Shown here: positions 1 to 8,886 of the stretch, piece by piece
Layout: each line of letters opens with the position of its first letter
Position numbering within the stretch: position 1 is the first letter of the stretch
Source of the DNA: Candidatus Bathyarchaeota archaeon
GTDB taxonomy: Archaea; Thermoproteota; Bathyarchaeia; Bathyarchaeales; Bathycorpusculaceae
Assembly (NCBI GenBank): GCA_026014725.1
Contig: JAOZHV010000049.1
Span: 62,001 to 126,000 of the forward strand
Length of the DNA: 64,000 nucleotides
Direction of reading: 5' to 3'
Notes under the pieces: generated by a model
What the model was told of the DNA's origin: nothing
The model's input: only the letters and a program-made list of their open reading frames with translations
Databases searched by the model: none
Translations under genes and position numbers: made by a program

Positions 1-197
1 GAGACTTGATAAGCTTCGTTAAAGTCAAAAGCAAAGACCACGTCAAACCAGTGGAGCTCACAACAAGAAACGAAGTTGACGTTGACAAATACATCGCGTA
101 CCTGCAGTCCACGTTTGACCAAGTTTTGGATGCGTTGGGCTTGAATTTTGACGAGATAATCGGGTTAACTAGGCTTGCAAGCTTCCTAGGCGCATAG
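1..197 (+). CDS. Family B DNA polymerase, C-terminal fragment
   Basis: The reading frame is open to the left edge, so only about the last 65 residues are present. The tail contains the pattern YLQSTFDQVLDALGLNFDEI followed by a short hydrophobic end, which I recognise from the thumb/C-terminus of archaeal replicative PolB enzymes. In the full protein this region contacts template-primer DNA next to the polymerase active site, which lies outside the window. The call rests on the tail alone, so other PolB paralogues cannot be excluded. A T-rich stretch follows about 60 bp after the stop. Confidence 0.6.
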   Translation, partial: DLISFVKVKSKDHVKPVELTTRNEVDVDKYIAYLQSTFDQVLDALGLNFDEIIGLTRLASFLGA

Positions 198-258
198 CTC
201 CGCGAAAGAGTACAAAAACTTCTCAGTCAAAGCGTAATAACCAAAGGCAAAGGTAACC

Positions 259-281
259 TTTTGCTGTTTTTGTCATTTTTT
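259..281 (+). terminator. T-rich terminator after PolB
   Basis: Three runs of four to six T lie within 23 bp, downstream of the polymerase stop and upstream of the next promoter. Archaeal RNA polymerase commonly terminates at such oligo-T tracts. No strong hairpin is evident. Confidence 0.5.
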
Positions 282-300
282 CATCTTCCTGTTAAGATGG

Positions 301-308
301 TATTTATA
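301..308 (+). promoter_or_regulatory. TATA box of the nth-XPD operon
   Basis: TATTTATA sits in an intergenic gap. With usual archaeal spacing it would start transcription near 328-333, which leaves little room for a leader and places the nth start codon between about 349 and 390. Confidence 0.45.
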
Positions 309-385
309 GCCTAACAAACCTTACTCTGGCGATAATCTATCGGGACGGGTGAAGGCGAACGTTAACTCAAGAATGTGCATCAACA

Positions 386-1030
386 ATTCTAAAGGCACTA
401 CGTGAAACTCTCGCCCTTCCTAAACTTGTAAAAACCAACAACGCCCCCTTCCAAACACTCATTGTCACGATTATTTCTCAAAACACCGCCGACATCAACA
501 CCGAACGCGCCTTCGAAAACCTCTCGAACAACTTCGAAATAACGCCCCAAGCATTGGCAAATGCTCCTCTTAGCCAGGTTGAGTCGTGCCTTCACGTTGG
601 CGGGCTCTACAAAAGCAAAGCCAAAACAATACAAACAATCTCAAAAATAATTCTTGAAAACTTTAACGGTTCACTTGCACCTATCTTGGCGTTGCCACTA
701 CAAGAGGCAAGAAAAGCTCTCATGGAATTGCCAGGTGTTGGACCAAAAACAGCGGATGTTGTGTTGCTCTTCTCAGCAAACCAGCCCTCACTTCCAGTGG
801 ACACTCATGTTAATCGTGTATCGAAGCGGCTTGGTCTTGCGCCAGCAGGCGGCGGTTACGAAGAGGTGCGTTTGAGTCTTCAATCACTTTTCAAGCCAAA
901 AGATTACTTGGCAGTTCATTTGCTTTTAATTGCTCTTGGAAGAAAGTACTGCAAAGCACGCAAACCAAACTGCCCAGATTGCCCCGTGAACACTTACTGT
1001 CCATCAAACGGTCTGGGGGATAAGGCATGA
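386..1030 (+). CDS. nth: Endonuclease III (first copy), start uncertain
   Basis: DNA glycosylase/AP lyase that removes oxidised pyrimidines in base excision repair. The helix-hairpin-helix LPGVGPKTADVVL carries the catalytic lysine, VDTH carries the catalytic aspartate, and the end has the C-X6-C-X2-C-X5-C [4Fe-4S] ligand set. Homology in this frame extends well upstream of the first in-frame NTG codon (TTG at 554): residues read PFQTLIVTIISQNTAD, a conserved early block. The frame is open only from 353 and contains no ATG, GTG or TTG before 554. Either a rare start such as ATT 386 is used, or translation starts at GTG 349 in another frame with a one-base shift near 376. The gene overlaps XPD by 4 bp. 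Confidence 0.85.
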   Translation: MLKALRETLALPKLVKTNNAPFQTLIVTIISQNTADINTERAFENLSNNFEITPQALANAPLSQVESCLHVGGLYKSKAKTIQTISKIILENFNGSLAPILALPLQEARKALMELPGVGPKTADVVLLFSANQPSLPVDTHVNRVSKRLGLAPAGGGYEEVRLSLQSLFKPKDYLAVHLLLIALGRKYCKARKPNCPDCPVNTYCPSNGLGDKA

Positions 1031-2955
1031 TCAAGTTACCTGACGAAGTTGCTCAATATTTTCCCTACACTAGCGTGCGCCCCCACCAAGACGACTTCAT
1101 AACCACAATCAACAACGCTGTTAACTACAGGCAATCCGTTCTAATTGAAGGCAGCAACGGGCTTGGAAAAACCATCTCCGCGCTCTCGGCTTGTTTGCCA
1201 GTTGCCATAAGAAAGAACCTCAAAATACTCTACGTTGCACGCACGCATCGTCAGCATGACCGTGTGATTGAGGAGTTGAGGGCAATTTACAAGCAACACC
1301 ACATCTCCGGCGTTTCCATCCGTGGACGCAACGAAATGTGCCTCAACGTGTTCGCCGCTAGGGGTGCTTTCGACTCTAAGTCGATGATGGAAGTCTGCGA
1401 ACTGCTCAAAGCCAAGAGCCGATGCCCCTACTACGTCAACGTAGACGAGCGCACCTACGATTACCTACAACTACAACAGCAAGTGGCAGCTCGCCCATAC
1501 ACGGCATCGGAAATCATGCGAACCTGCAAGAAAAAAGAAATCTGCCCCTACGAACTCATAAAAGCAGCGCTCTCAGATGCAAGAGTTGTTGCTTTAAGTT
1601 ACCTGTACGTTTTTGACCCCGTTATACGCACGGCTTTTCTGAAAAACTTGGAGACTGACCTACAAAAAATCATATTAGTCGTGGATGAAGCGCATAACTT
1701 GCCAGAGACCGCAATCGACATCTCAAGTAGCACTCTCTCGCTTTTCGTTATGCGGCAAGCAGAACTGGAAGCTAACAAGTTCGGGTACAAAGACATCGAA
1801 GAGTTCGCCAGTTTCTTTAGAGCTCACGTGGAAAAGATAACCGAGAACATTTTCAAAGAACAAATAATCTCACCTGACAGCATCATTGAAACCATCGAAA
1901 AGCAGGGAAACATCGATAAACCAAAAGACTTCTTTGAGCACCTCCATGAAGCAGGCATCGCCATAAAAAAAGCGCTGTTAGCGGAGGGCAAAAATCCACG
2001 CTCCTACGTGCACGCCATGGGCGAGTTTCTGCTCAAATGGGAGGAGACACGGAGCGATGATTCGTTCATTAACATTGCCAGCCGCTACTTTAACAAGGAA
2101 AACAACAAAACCGCAAAACTCGAGATAGTCGCGCTTGACCCTGCGAAAGTCACAGAACCTGTTTTTTCATCAACTTACGCTAACGTGATAATGTCTGGCA
2201 CACTCCAACCGCTAGAAGCGTTTGCAAGAATCACGCATCTGCCAGAGAGCACACTGAGATTCATCGCGCCATCGCCGTTCCCAAGAGAACACGTGTTCTC
2301 AGCCGTTTGCCTAGGCGTCACGACATCCATGGAGAAGCGGACGCCAGCCATGTACCAGACTATGATAGAACGCATAAACGAAGTTGTGAACAGTACCCCA
2401 ACCAACACGGGCGTTTTTGCAGCCTCATTCGAAGTGCTAAATTCACTGCTGGCAGCAGGCTTAAAGGATTCTCTGTTGAAACCGCTTTTCTCCGAGAAGC
2501 GGGGCATGACTTCGAAAGCCAACGAAAAACTGGTCTCAGATTTTAAAGCCTGCGGCAGCAAAGGCGGCGCCGTATTCCTAGGTGTGCAAGGCGGACGAAC
2601 CTCTGAGGGTGTGGATTTTCCAGGCAACCAAATGAACTCTGTAGTTGTTGTCGGAGTGCCTTACGCTGAGCCGACGCCACGCGTCAAAGCCCAAATAGAT
2701 TATTACGAGAAATGTTTCCCCGGGCTGGGTCGCGAATATGGCTATGTATTGCCCGCTATGAAGAAGGCAGCCCAAGCCGCTGGCAGACCAATCCGCACGC
2801 TGGAGGACAAAGGCGCTATAATCTTTTTGGATTACCGCTACGCCACTAACTACTGCCGCAGCTTTCTCCCAGCATGGGTAACTAAAGACATGAAAGTGTT
2901 ACCTGACAAAGCAGGCGTTTTAGCCAGCGAAGTCAGCAGCTTCTTTAAAGTCTAA
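1027..2955 (+). CDS. xpd: XPD/Rad3-family DNA helicase
   Basis: Superfamily 2 5'-to-3' DNA helicase of the XPD/FancJ/DinG group, acting in DNA repair. Walker A is EGSNGLGKT at residues 41-49. The DEAH box is at 220-223 (VVDEAH). Between them lie cysteines at about 105, 124, 133, 167 and 173, matching the inserted [4Fe-4S] domain of XPD. Near the C-terminus AAQAAGRPIRT is helicase motif VI. The length of 642 residues is normal for the family. The start ATG overlaps the nth stop as ATGA, so the two repair genes look translationally coupled. The end overlaps the convergent Clp1 gene by 4 bp. Confidence 0.93.
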   Translation: MIKLPDEVAQYFPYTSVRPHQDDFITTINNAVNYRQSVLIEGSNGLGKTISALSACLPVAIRKNLKILYVARTHRQHDRVIEELRAIYKQHHISGVSIRGRNEMCLNVFAARGAFDSKSMMEVCELLKAKSRCPYYVNVDERTYDYLQLQQQVAARPYTASEIMRTCKKKEICPYELIKAALSDARVVALSYLYVFDPVIRTAFLKNLETDLQKIILVVDEAHNLPETAIDISSSTLSLFVMRQAELEANKFGYKDIEEFASFFRAHVEKITENIFKEQIISPDSIIETIEKQGNIDKPKDFFEHLHEAGIAIKKALLAEGKNPRSYVHAMGEFLLKWEETRSDDSFINIASRYFNKENNKTAKLEIVALDPAKVTEPVFSSTYANVIMSGTLQPLEAFARITHLPESTLRFIAPSPFPREHVFSAVCLGVTTSMEKRTPAMYQTMIERINEVVNSTPTNTGVFAASFEVLNSLLAAGLKDSLLKPLFSEKRGMTSKANEKLVSDFKACGSKGGAVFLGVQGGRTSEGVDFPGNQMNSVVVVGVPYAEPTPRVKAQIDYYEKCFPGLGREYGYVLPAMKKAAQAAGRPIRTLEDKGAIIFLDYRYATNYCRSFLPAWVTKDMKVLPDKAGVLASEVSSFFKV

Positions 2956-4034
2956 TCTTCTACTTCTTGGAGCTTCTCGTTTAGCCGAACTTTTCCGATG
3001 ACAAGCCGTTTAGGCTTGGCTGAAACTGCAGTTTGGACCTTCAGCACCTTGCGCTCTGGATTGAGTTCGCGCAATACGCCGATGCCTAAGAATTTGTTTT
3101 CGGAACCGTATAGTCCTACGAGTATGCTTTTTTGCGGCTCAAGGTCTTTGGGGACAGCGTTTCTCGGTTCAACGGTCAATTGGCTCATGGGGTAGCACTG
3201 CACCTTTGAACCCTGCAAGTAGCGTGCATAACTCATTTCACGCAGGCTCTTGCGTTTCTCAGGACTCCGCGGACTAAGCGCTGAAGACGACTCAACCACA
3301 ATAAGGTTACTTTCCAAATTAGGAACTAAGGGTGCAAGTTCTTCAGCAACCTGAACACCCACCAAAACATCTGGCTTGAGTTCTTTAACCAGCGACGCCT
3401 TATACCTAACTGCGTCATCACCTGAAACCCAACCATCCGTGTTAACAACGACAAAATCAACCTGACGCTGCATAATCTCATTCAACATACCATTGTAGCC
3501 CCCAAGGGCTTTAGCAACAGCCATAACAGGAGAAGTGACTCCAGCGAAAAACGCGTTCGCCAACCGCAGATTGTAAAGTTCAGTCACCTGCTTAGAGGTA
3601 ACTGCGTAACCAACCGTGGCTGACGGCCCAATGTCTGACTGCCCTAAATCGCCATCCAAAACAGCAACCTTGCAGTTAGCCTCAACCAACTTATTTACCA
3701 TGTAGGTGCAGAAACTGCTTTTTCCAGAATCAGCCTGCCCCACGACCAAAACAACCGCAGGGCGCTTTTCTAAAGCTAAAACCGCTTCCACAGGCTTATT
3801 CCATGATGACGGAATCGTATTGCCTTCAACCTCTTGAATACTTGCGCCTGCGCCTAAAGAAATGTCAAAAAGCGCTTCTTCTAAAACGAAAAACGGCAAG
3901 CGTTTCCCTACCCTAACTAAAATTTTTGCCTGTTTGATTGGGTAGCCGAACACTTCAGCATTCCCTGAAACAAGCTGAACCGCGGCTGGTCCATCAACTA
4001 TTAAGGTTCTATCTGGTTTGATTGTTTGCTGCAA
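2952..4034 (-). CDS. Clp1/Grc3-type polynucleotide 5'-kinase
   Basis: P-loop kinase of the Clp1/Grc3/Nol9 family, which phosphorylates 5'-OH ends of RNA or DNA; archaeal members act on tRNA-splicing and RNA-repair intermediates. The Walker A motif GQADSGKSS is at about residues 99-107, and VLDGDLGQSDIGPSATVG follows as in Clp1 proteins. A beta-rich N-terminal domain of about 85 residues precedes the kinase core and a C-terminal beta domain follows it. The start overlaps the upstream gene by 26 bp. RtcB and archease, which also act on tRNA splicing, are encoded 38-42 kb away in this window. Confidence 0.88.
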   Translation of the reverse strand: MQQTIKPDRTLIVDGPAAVQLVSGNAEVFGYPIKQAKILVRVGKRLPFFVLEEALFDISLGAGASIQEVEGNTIPSSWNKPVEAVLALEKRPAVVLVVGQADSGKSSFCTYMVNKLVEANCKVAVLDGDLGQSDIGPSATVGYAVTSKQVTELYNLRLANAFFAGVTSPVMAVAKALGGYNGMLNEIMQRQVDFVVVNTDGWVSGDDAVRYKASLVKELKPDVLVGVQVAEELAPLVPNLESNLIVVESSSALSPRSPEKRKSLREMSYARYLQGSKVQCYPMSQLTVEPRNAVPKDLEPQKSILVGLYGSENKFLGIGVLRELNPERKVLKVQTAVSAKPKRLVIGKVRLNEKLQEVED

Positions 4035-4665
4035 CGTGTTTTCTCCTTGGAAAGATATGTCCGGATCTTCCGGCTATGCGTATGGCTGAAGAAATGTGCC
4101 TTATGCCTCTACTGTGTCCATTCTCCTTTAAGGGCTTGTTGGTTCCCGCCTCGTTAACCACTTCCAGCCCGACCTTGGACGGCAGCGCGCCATCTAACTC
4201 TTCGAGCAAATCCTTGTAAAGCGGCACACCATTTCCCATTTTTATAGTAACTGAAGTTTTAGAAAAATCAACATTTCTTACTGTCTTCGTAGTGGTATTG
4301 ATTACTTCTGGGATGCTGTAGCAGTTGCCTTCCACAATAACCTTCCCATCAGCCACCACCGCCAACCCAACAGCTTCGCCAGGGTCGACGCCGATGATTA
4401 TACGCTCGTAAACATCCTTTCCTATTAGGATGCGTTTTACCTCGTTAACTAAAACATCAAGCTCCTTTTCGCCTTGAAATATGAGGGTTTTTTCATGCTT
4501 AACCTTAGGCTTTTCTTTTTCCGTCGTTATAACCGCTTTCACTTCAGCAGGTATGGCTTCGCCTGGAACTAAGCTGATGAAGGGTATGTTCTGCTCCTTT
4601 AACTCGTTGACTATGAGGAAGTACGCCTTGCCCTCAACTGTGGCGACAGCGGCTTTTTCTTTCAT
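4009..4665 (-). CDS. RNase H-like fold protein of unknown function
   Basis: A 218-residue protein, taking ATG 4665 as start because an upstream extension would run into the divergent radB gene and looks noncoding. The middle segment IIIGVDPGEAVGLAVVADGK is a typical first strand pair of a RuvC/YqgF-like RNase H fold, with the aspartate in the position of the first catalytic acid. The N-terminal part is small and alpha/beta; the C-terminus is basic (GRSGHIFPRRKHVAANN). It overlaps the Clp1 kinase gene by 26 bp, so a nucleic-acid processing role is a reasonable inference. I do not recognise a named family. Confidence 0.6.
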   Translation of the reverse strand: MKEKAAVATVEGKAYFLIVNELKEQNIPFISLVPGEAIPAEVKAVITTEKEKPKVKHEKTLIFQGEKELDVLVNEVKRILIGKDVYERIIIGVDPGEAVGLAVVADGKVIVEGNCYSIPEVINTTTKTVRNVDFSKTSVTIKMGNGVPLYKDLLEELDGALPSKVGLEVVNEAGTNKPLKENGHSRGIRHISSAIRIAGRSGHIFPRRKHVAANNQTR

Positions 4666-4744
4666 AAAGCAATCCTTAAGAGTTATACGTTTAAGTGCAA
4701 AACACAATATTAGATTCCAGTTAATAATCCTTGACGTGTAACCC

Positions 4745-5437
4745 ATGGATAAAATCCAGACCAACTGCAAATGCATTGACAGCCACCTCGGCGGAGGCAT
4801 TTCGCCCCAAACGGTCACGCTCATCTATGGGGAACCTGAAACTGGAAAAACCACGCTTACAATGCAATGCGCCGTTAGCTGCGCCGCCCAGAATCTGAAG
4901 GTGCTCTTTGTAGACTGCGATAACACGTTCTCAGCTAAGAGGCTCTCGCAGGTTGCAGGTGACCGCTTTGATGTAGTGGCAGAACGGATTATTCTGGTTA
5001 AACCCAAGGATTTTAGGGAGCAAACCGCGCTCATAGACAACATTCAAGAGTACATAAGCCAAAACTTTGGCTTAATCATCATTGACACCTTCACTTCGCT
5101 GTACAGCGCAAGAGTCGCTGAAACATCTAAAGCGTTTAGCGTAAACCGCGAGTTGAACAGGCAACTTGCCATTTTGGCGCAAACCGCAAAAATCCGCAAA
5201 ATCCCAGTCATAATAACCAGCCAAGTGCGCAGCGTTTTCGATGAGCAAAGCTCAAGCGTTAGGCCTGTGGCGACGAGGGTTCTCAAATTTTGGGCTGACA
5301 TAATAATTAACCTTAAGCCAGCGGATTACCCTCAAACGATAAAAGCGGTCATCGAGAAACCTCAAGAAAACATGCAGGAAGCCACCTGCTACATACAAAT
5401 AGGTGAAGCGGGAATACAAGATACTGAATTCCACTGA
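4745..5437 (+). CDS. radB: RadB, RecA-fold recombination protein
   Basis: RecA-superfamily ATPase of 230 residues without the N-terminal helix-hairpin-helix domain of RadA, which is the RadB architecture. Walker A is GEPETGKTT at residues 29-37, and Walker B is LIIIDTF, followed by a RecA-like VIITSQV segment. RadB is a RadA paralogue that assists homologous recombination. The start ATG faces the RNase H-like gene across 79 bp with AT-rich promoter-like sequence for both directions. The lipid gene carS begins 8 bp downstream, so the two may share a transcript. Confidence 0.87.
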   Translation: MDKIQTNCKCIDSHLGGGISPQTVTLIYGEPETGKTTLTMQCAVSCAAQNLKVLFVDCDNTFSAKRLSQVAGDRFDVVAERIILVKPKDFREQTALIDNIQEYISQNFGLIIIDTFTSLYSARVAETSKAFSVNRELNRQLAILAQTAKIRKIPVIITSQVRSVFDEQSSSVRPVATRVLKFWADIIINLKPADYPQTIKAVIEKPQENMQEATCYIQIGEAGIQDTEFH

Positions 5438-5445
5438 AAAAATGG

Positions 5446-5976
5446 TTGAAAAACTGCATGGACATACTGCTGCTAATTGCCCAAGCCTTAATTTTTATTT
5501 TCCCAGCCTACTGTGCCAACGCGACGCCAGTGCTTGCGGGAGGCGGCACACGCATGGATTTCGGACGCAACTTCATTGACGGCAAACGCATCTTCGGGAA
5601 CAACAAAACTTTTCGCGGCTTCTTCTTCGGCTGGGCGGTGGGCTTTGGCGTAGGTTTAGTTGAGGGTTTAGTTTTTGGCTTTGACAAATACCCGGTGCTG
5701 TTTAGTGTGCTGATTCCGCTGGGTGCACTCTTAGGCGACTTGACGGGCGCTTTCATAAAAAGGAGATTAAACATTGCGCCGGGGGGGCTGTTGCCAGTTG
5801 TGGACCAAATTGACTTCGTGGTTGGCGCAGTTGTGTTTGCGCTTCCTTTGAGTCTGATAAGTTGGCAGGGTTTGAGTTGGGAAGTGGCGGTTGTGGTTTT
5901 GCTGATTACTCCGCCGATTCACTTGTTTACTAATTTCTTGGCTTACAAGTTGAAGCTGAAAAAGAACCCTTGGTAG
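5446..5976 (+). CDS. carS: CDP-archaeol synthase
   Basis: Integral membrane CTP:2,3-di-O-geranylgeranyl-glycerol-1-phosphate cytidyltransferase, making the CDP-archaeol precursor of archaeal phospholipids. Diagnostic segments are PVLAGGG near residue 26, the block DGKRIFGNNKTFRGFFFG and GDLTGAFIKRR, all conserved in the CarS/DUF46 family. About five hydrophobic helices are visible. The listed start is TTG 5446; ATG 5458 gives MDILLL and is an equally good choice. Together with the UbiA, Tes-like and reductase genes it covers several steps of ether-lipid synthesis in this window. Confidence 0.92.
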   Translation: MKNCMDILLLIAQALIFIFPAYCANATPVLAGGGTRMDFGRNFIDGKRIFGNNKTFRGFFFGWAVGFGVGLVEGLVFGFDKYPVLFSVLIPLGALLGDLTGAFIKRRLNIAPGGLLPVVDQIDFVVGAVVFALPLSLISWQGLSWEVAVVVLLITPPIHLFTNFLAYKLKLKKNPW

Positions 5977-6021
5977 CATCACTATGGTGCTTTAAAGGAA
6001 GTATTTTGGCTTCTAAGGTTG

Positions 6022-6459
6022 CTATGAGCCTGCTTTGGATAGAATTGCTCCTTCCAAGAATATGTATGCCAGCAACAGGAATGTTACGCCTATGATTAGC
6101 ATCATGTAGGCTTGTCTGGGGTTGTAAGCGCTTTTTGTGCTTCTGTAAATCGCTAATAGTCCAATGAATCCGAGTGCGTAGAGGGTTATTGAAATGATGG
6201 TGTCAGCAATGAACTGACCACTGAGGCTTGGGTAGATGAAAAGGAACCGTCCACTGTAGTAGCCTGAGGCTTGTGGCTGTGTAATTAGGGTAAACAAGCC
6301 ACCGCCGAAGAGAAAGATAGCATAAGAGATTCCTGCTATAGTGACTAGGGCTGCTGAAGGTGCGTTTGTGGAGAGTTTACGGAACCATCTGCTCAGCGAA
6401 AACGGTACAGACGAGGATCTTGCCTGTTCTTGTTTTTTCTTCATTTTATATGATGACAT
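6022..6459 (-). CDS. OST3/DC2 (OSTC)-like membrane protein
   Basis: A 145-residue protein with a basic N-terminal tail and three hydrophobic helices (about 36-58, 82-105 and 117-140). The spacing of small motifs resembles eukaryotic OSTC/DC2: SY then GGG then a QP/EP turn after helix one, SGQFIAD before helix two (human OSTC has NGQYIME), ALGFIGL inside helix two, and IIGVTFLLLAY in helix three. OSTC is a small subunit of the oligosaccharyltransferase that binds STT3. This is my pattern match by eye, not a search. The STT3 homologue AglB is encoded 3.4 kb away. It overlaps the upstream zinc-protein gene by 19 bp. Confidence 0.55.
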   Translation of the reverse strand: MSSYKMKKKQEQARSSSVPFSLSRWFRKLSTNAPSAALVTIAGISYAIFLFGGGLFTLITQPQASGYYSGRFLFIYPSLSGQFIADTIISITLYALGFIGLLAIYRSTKSAYNPRQAYMMLIIGVTFLLLAYIFLEGAILSKAGS

Positions 6460-6674
6460 TCTTGGTTCTCGTCCTTGATTAGGTGCTTTATTACTTCTTT
6501 AGCCCATTCTCCAGTTAATGAATTTTTCTGAATCTCAACGAGATATTGCCTCCAAGAAACGTTTGACGCCCTCTCCCAAACGTCAAATTTCTCCAATATG
6601 TTCTTATAAGCCAACAAATGCAGGGCACAGAAACCGTTTTCTTGCGCTTCTCTTTCACATATTTTGCATTTCAT
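6441..6674 (-). CDS. Small zinc-binding protein
   Basis: A 77-residue protein beginning MKCKICEREAQENGFCALH. The CxxC-X8-CxxH arrangement is a compact zinc knuckle, and the rest is helical and charged. ATG 6674 is chosen because the longer frame would lie deep inside topA. The gene overlaps the 3' end of topA by 20 bp and the OST3/DC2-like gene by 19 bp, so the three are probably made from one transcript with coupled translation. Function unknown. Confidence 0.65.
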   Translation of the reverse strand: MKCKICEREAQENGFCALHLLAYKNILEKFDVWERASNVSWRQYLVEIQKNSLTGEWAKEVIKHLIKDENQECHHIK

Positions 6675-8739
6675 GTTTGCGTGTCTCCTTTGCTGGGCAG
6701 TCAGGATTGAGGCATAACTCCCAAGACTTTTTACCTTTAAACCAGACATGCACAGTAGGCCAATGACATGTTCTGCAAACGCTGCTTGACGGTTTCACGG
6801 TGCCGCCTTGGGGTAATGGATAAGACGCGTTACATTTTCCCTCAAAATAGTTTGTGCAACCTGCAAAACGTTTACCAGTTTTCTTGGAGTGTAGAATTAC
6901 AAGTTTTCCGTCAGCGCATCGTGGGCAGGCTCCAATGGTTAGTTGCTCTATCCTTGCTTTTTGTAGCGCTTTACTTAACTGGGTGCCGATTGCGTTTTCG
7001 TTCACTTTTAGCTCATGAAGGACAGGTTTAAGCGTGGACACGGCACTTTGAAGGACGTTTGCCTTTGTTTCGTTACCCTCTTGTATTTTATTCATTTGTT
7101 CTTCCAGCGTTCTTGTCAGCTCTGGCGAGACGATTTTTGGGCAGTATTTTGAGAGGACTTCTATAACTTCGAAACCAAGGTCACTTATGGTTATGTTGCC
7201 TGTTCCCTGCAGGTATTTGCGGTCATAGAGGGTTTGTATCGTTGCCGCGCGTGTGGCTTTGGTTCCAATTTCCTCTTTTTCCATCTTCTGCAGAAGTATG
7301 CGTGGATTATACCGTGGAGGCGGTTTAGTGAACTGCTCGTTTAAAACTACCTGCTTAACGCTTACTTTTTCATCTTCGGCAATGGGCGGCAGAGAAGTGT
7401 CCTTCAACTGGACATAGGGTTTGTAAAACTTGAGCCAGCCCTCCATCAACGTCCGTGCGCCATTCAAAAGAAAAGCGTGTCCGTTTATACCAATGGTCAC
7501 GTTTACGCTTTGGCGGATTGCAGGTTCACCAAACACCGCCATGAACCGTTTAACAATAAGGTCGAAGATGTTTCTTTCTGCAGTCGCAAGCGGTTTTTCA
7601 GGCAGATTTCCAGTCGGGTAAATGGCTGGGTGCGCAGGGTCAAACTTTTTGCCTTCGTTAGGTTTCAACTTCGGTTTAGAGAGGAGTTCAGCGGCATATG
7701 TTGCGTAAGCAGGAGTTTTTGATAGTTTCTTTAGTATTGTTTTGTAGCCGATTGCTGGTGGAAGTTTTTGGCTGCTTGTGCGAGGATAAGAAATTAACGC
7801 GCCTAAGTACAGATGTTGGGCGATGTTTGAGGTGCGCATAGGTGTGTACTTGAATACTCGGTAGGCTTCACTCTGCAAGGTGCCTAAGTCAAAGGGTAGC
7901 GGCGGATTCTGCGCAAACTCTTCTATTGCAACCTTGTCTATTTGTCCTTCTTTGGTTTTGCAAGCGTCCCTTATGGTTGTGGCTTCTGCCAAAGAATCAA
8001 TGATTTTTTCGTATTGGACTTCGAAAGCAGTGTTATGTATGCTTATTTTTGCAGTTATGGTCCAGTAAGGCGTCGGGACAAAAGAGTTAATGGTTTTTTC
8101 TCGTTTTTCTATGAATTTGAGGGTTGGTCCCTGCACTCTGCCCGTGCTCAGTGTTGCGTATTTTCCGCTATTTGCTTTTGCCGCTGAGGTTAGGGCTCTG
8201 GAGAGGTTTATGCCGTATAACCAGTCAATTTCATGACGGGTTAATCCCGCTTCGATGAGGGCGAAGTCTAGTTGGGGCAACAGGTGCGCGTACGCTTCTT
8301 GCAGTTCCTCCACTGTTAGGGTTGAATATTTCATCCGTTTAGCAGTCTTTTCTTTGCCACCACAAGCATACTTGAGTATAGTGTAGCCTATGATACTGCC
8401 TTCCACATCGAAGTCGCAAGCGTCCACAAAGACATCAGCATTTTCTGCTAGCTCAGCAATCACTTTGAGCCAAACACGAATCCTTGAGGCATCACGCTCG
8501 GCTTGGTAGCGGGGAACCCAATGGTAATCAAAAACAGGAAACTCACGCTTGCCCTTGCTGGTAACTGTATAGAGGTGTCCTAACGCTGGAACCACAACTA
8601 TGTCGCCGTTTCTGTAGGCTTCATAATATGGCACGCCTCTGCTGACGGCTTTTTTGGGTGCGCTATTCGTGTCTATCGCCAATGCTATTCTGTTTGCTGC
8701 ATCAGGCTTTTCTGTTATGACCAGAGTATATTTTTTCAA
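6655..8739 (-). CDS. topA: Type IA DNA topoisomerase I
   Basis: Relaxes negatively supercoiled DNA by transient single-strand cleavage. The N-terminal Toprim domain shows ITEKPDAANRIA and DFDVEG (about 109-114). The active-site tyrosine is Y318 in LGALISYPRTSS. The ring domain follows, and the C-terminus carries two zinc-ribbon-like units (CPRC...C...C and CRTC...C...C). The length of 694 residues fits archaeal topo I/III. It is divergent from a small zinc-ribbon gene across about 150 bp of AT-rich sequence. Confidence 0.95.
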   Translation of the reverse strand: MKKYTLVITEKPDAANRIALAIDTNSAPKKAVSRGVPYYEAYRNGDIVVVPALGHLYTVTSKGKREFPVFDYHWVPRYQAERDASRIRVWLKVIAELAENADVFVDACDFDVEGSIIGYTILKYACGGKEKTAKRMKYSTLTVEELQEAYAHLLPQLDFALIEAGLTRHEIDWLYGINLSRALTSAAKANSGKYATLSTGRVQGPTLKFIEKREKTINSFVPTPYWTITAKISIHNTAFEVQYEKIIDSLAEATTIRDACKTKEGQIDKVAIEEFAQNPPLPFDLGTLQSEAYRVFKYTPMRTSNIAQHLYLGALISYPRTSSQKLPPAIGYKTILKKLSKTPAYATYAAELLSKPKLKPNEGKKFDPAHPAIYPTGNLPEKPLATAERNIFDLIVKRFMAVFGEPAIRQSVNVTIGINGHAFLLNGARTLMEGWLKFYKPYVQLKDTSLPPIAEDEKVSVKQVVLNEQFTKPPPRYNPRILLQKMEKEEIGTKATRAATIQTLYDRKYLQGTGNITISDLGFEVIEVLSKYCPKIVSPELTRTLEEQMNKIQEGNETKANVLQSAVSTLKPVLHELKVNENAIGTQLSKALQKARIEQLTIGACPRCADGKLVILHSKKTGKRFAGCTNYFEGKCNASYPLPQGGTVKPSSSVCRTCHWPTVHVWFKGKKSWELCLNPDCPAKETRKHEMQNM

Positions 8740-8845
8740 GCGCTGTTAACCCGCTATCAATGCAATGTTTCTCTCAGCCACATAAGCTTTACAGAAAAAG
8801 CTATCTGCTCAACAGCAAGTCAGCGGTTAGGTTTTCTAGCAACCA

Positions 8846-8855
8846 ATAAATATTT
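8846..8855 (+). promoter_or_regulatory. TATA box for the zinc-ribbon/methyltransferase pair
   Basis: ATAAATATTT lies about 37 bp upstream of the ATG at 8887. GGAGAGG at 8873-8879 is a plausible ribosome binding site, or the transcript is nearly leaderless. Confidence 0.45.
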
Positions 8856-8886
8856 CATAAATATGTAACTACGGAGAGGTATTGGG

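Noticed and set aside
2175-2627. 150-residue minus-strand frame inside XPD
   Set aside because: Antisense shadow of a strongly conserved helicase gene; its translation has no recognisable features.
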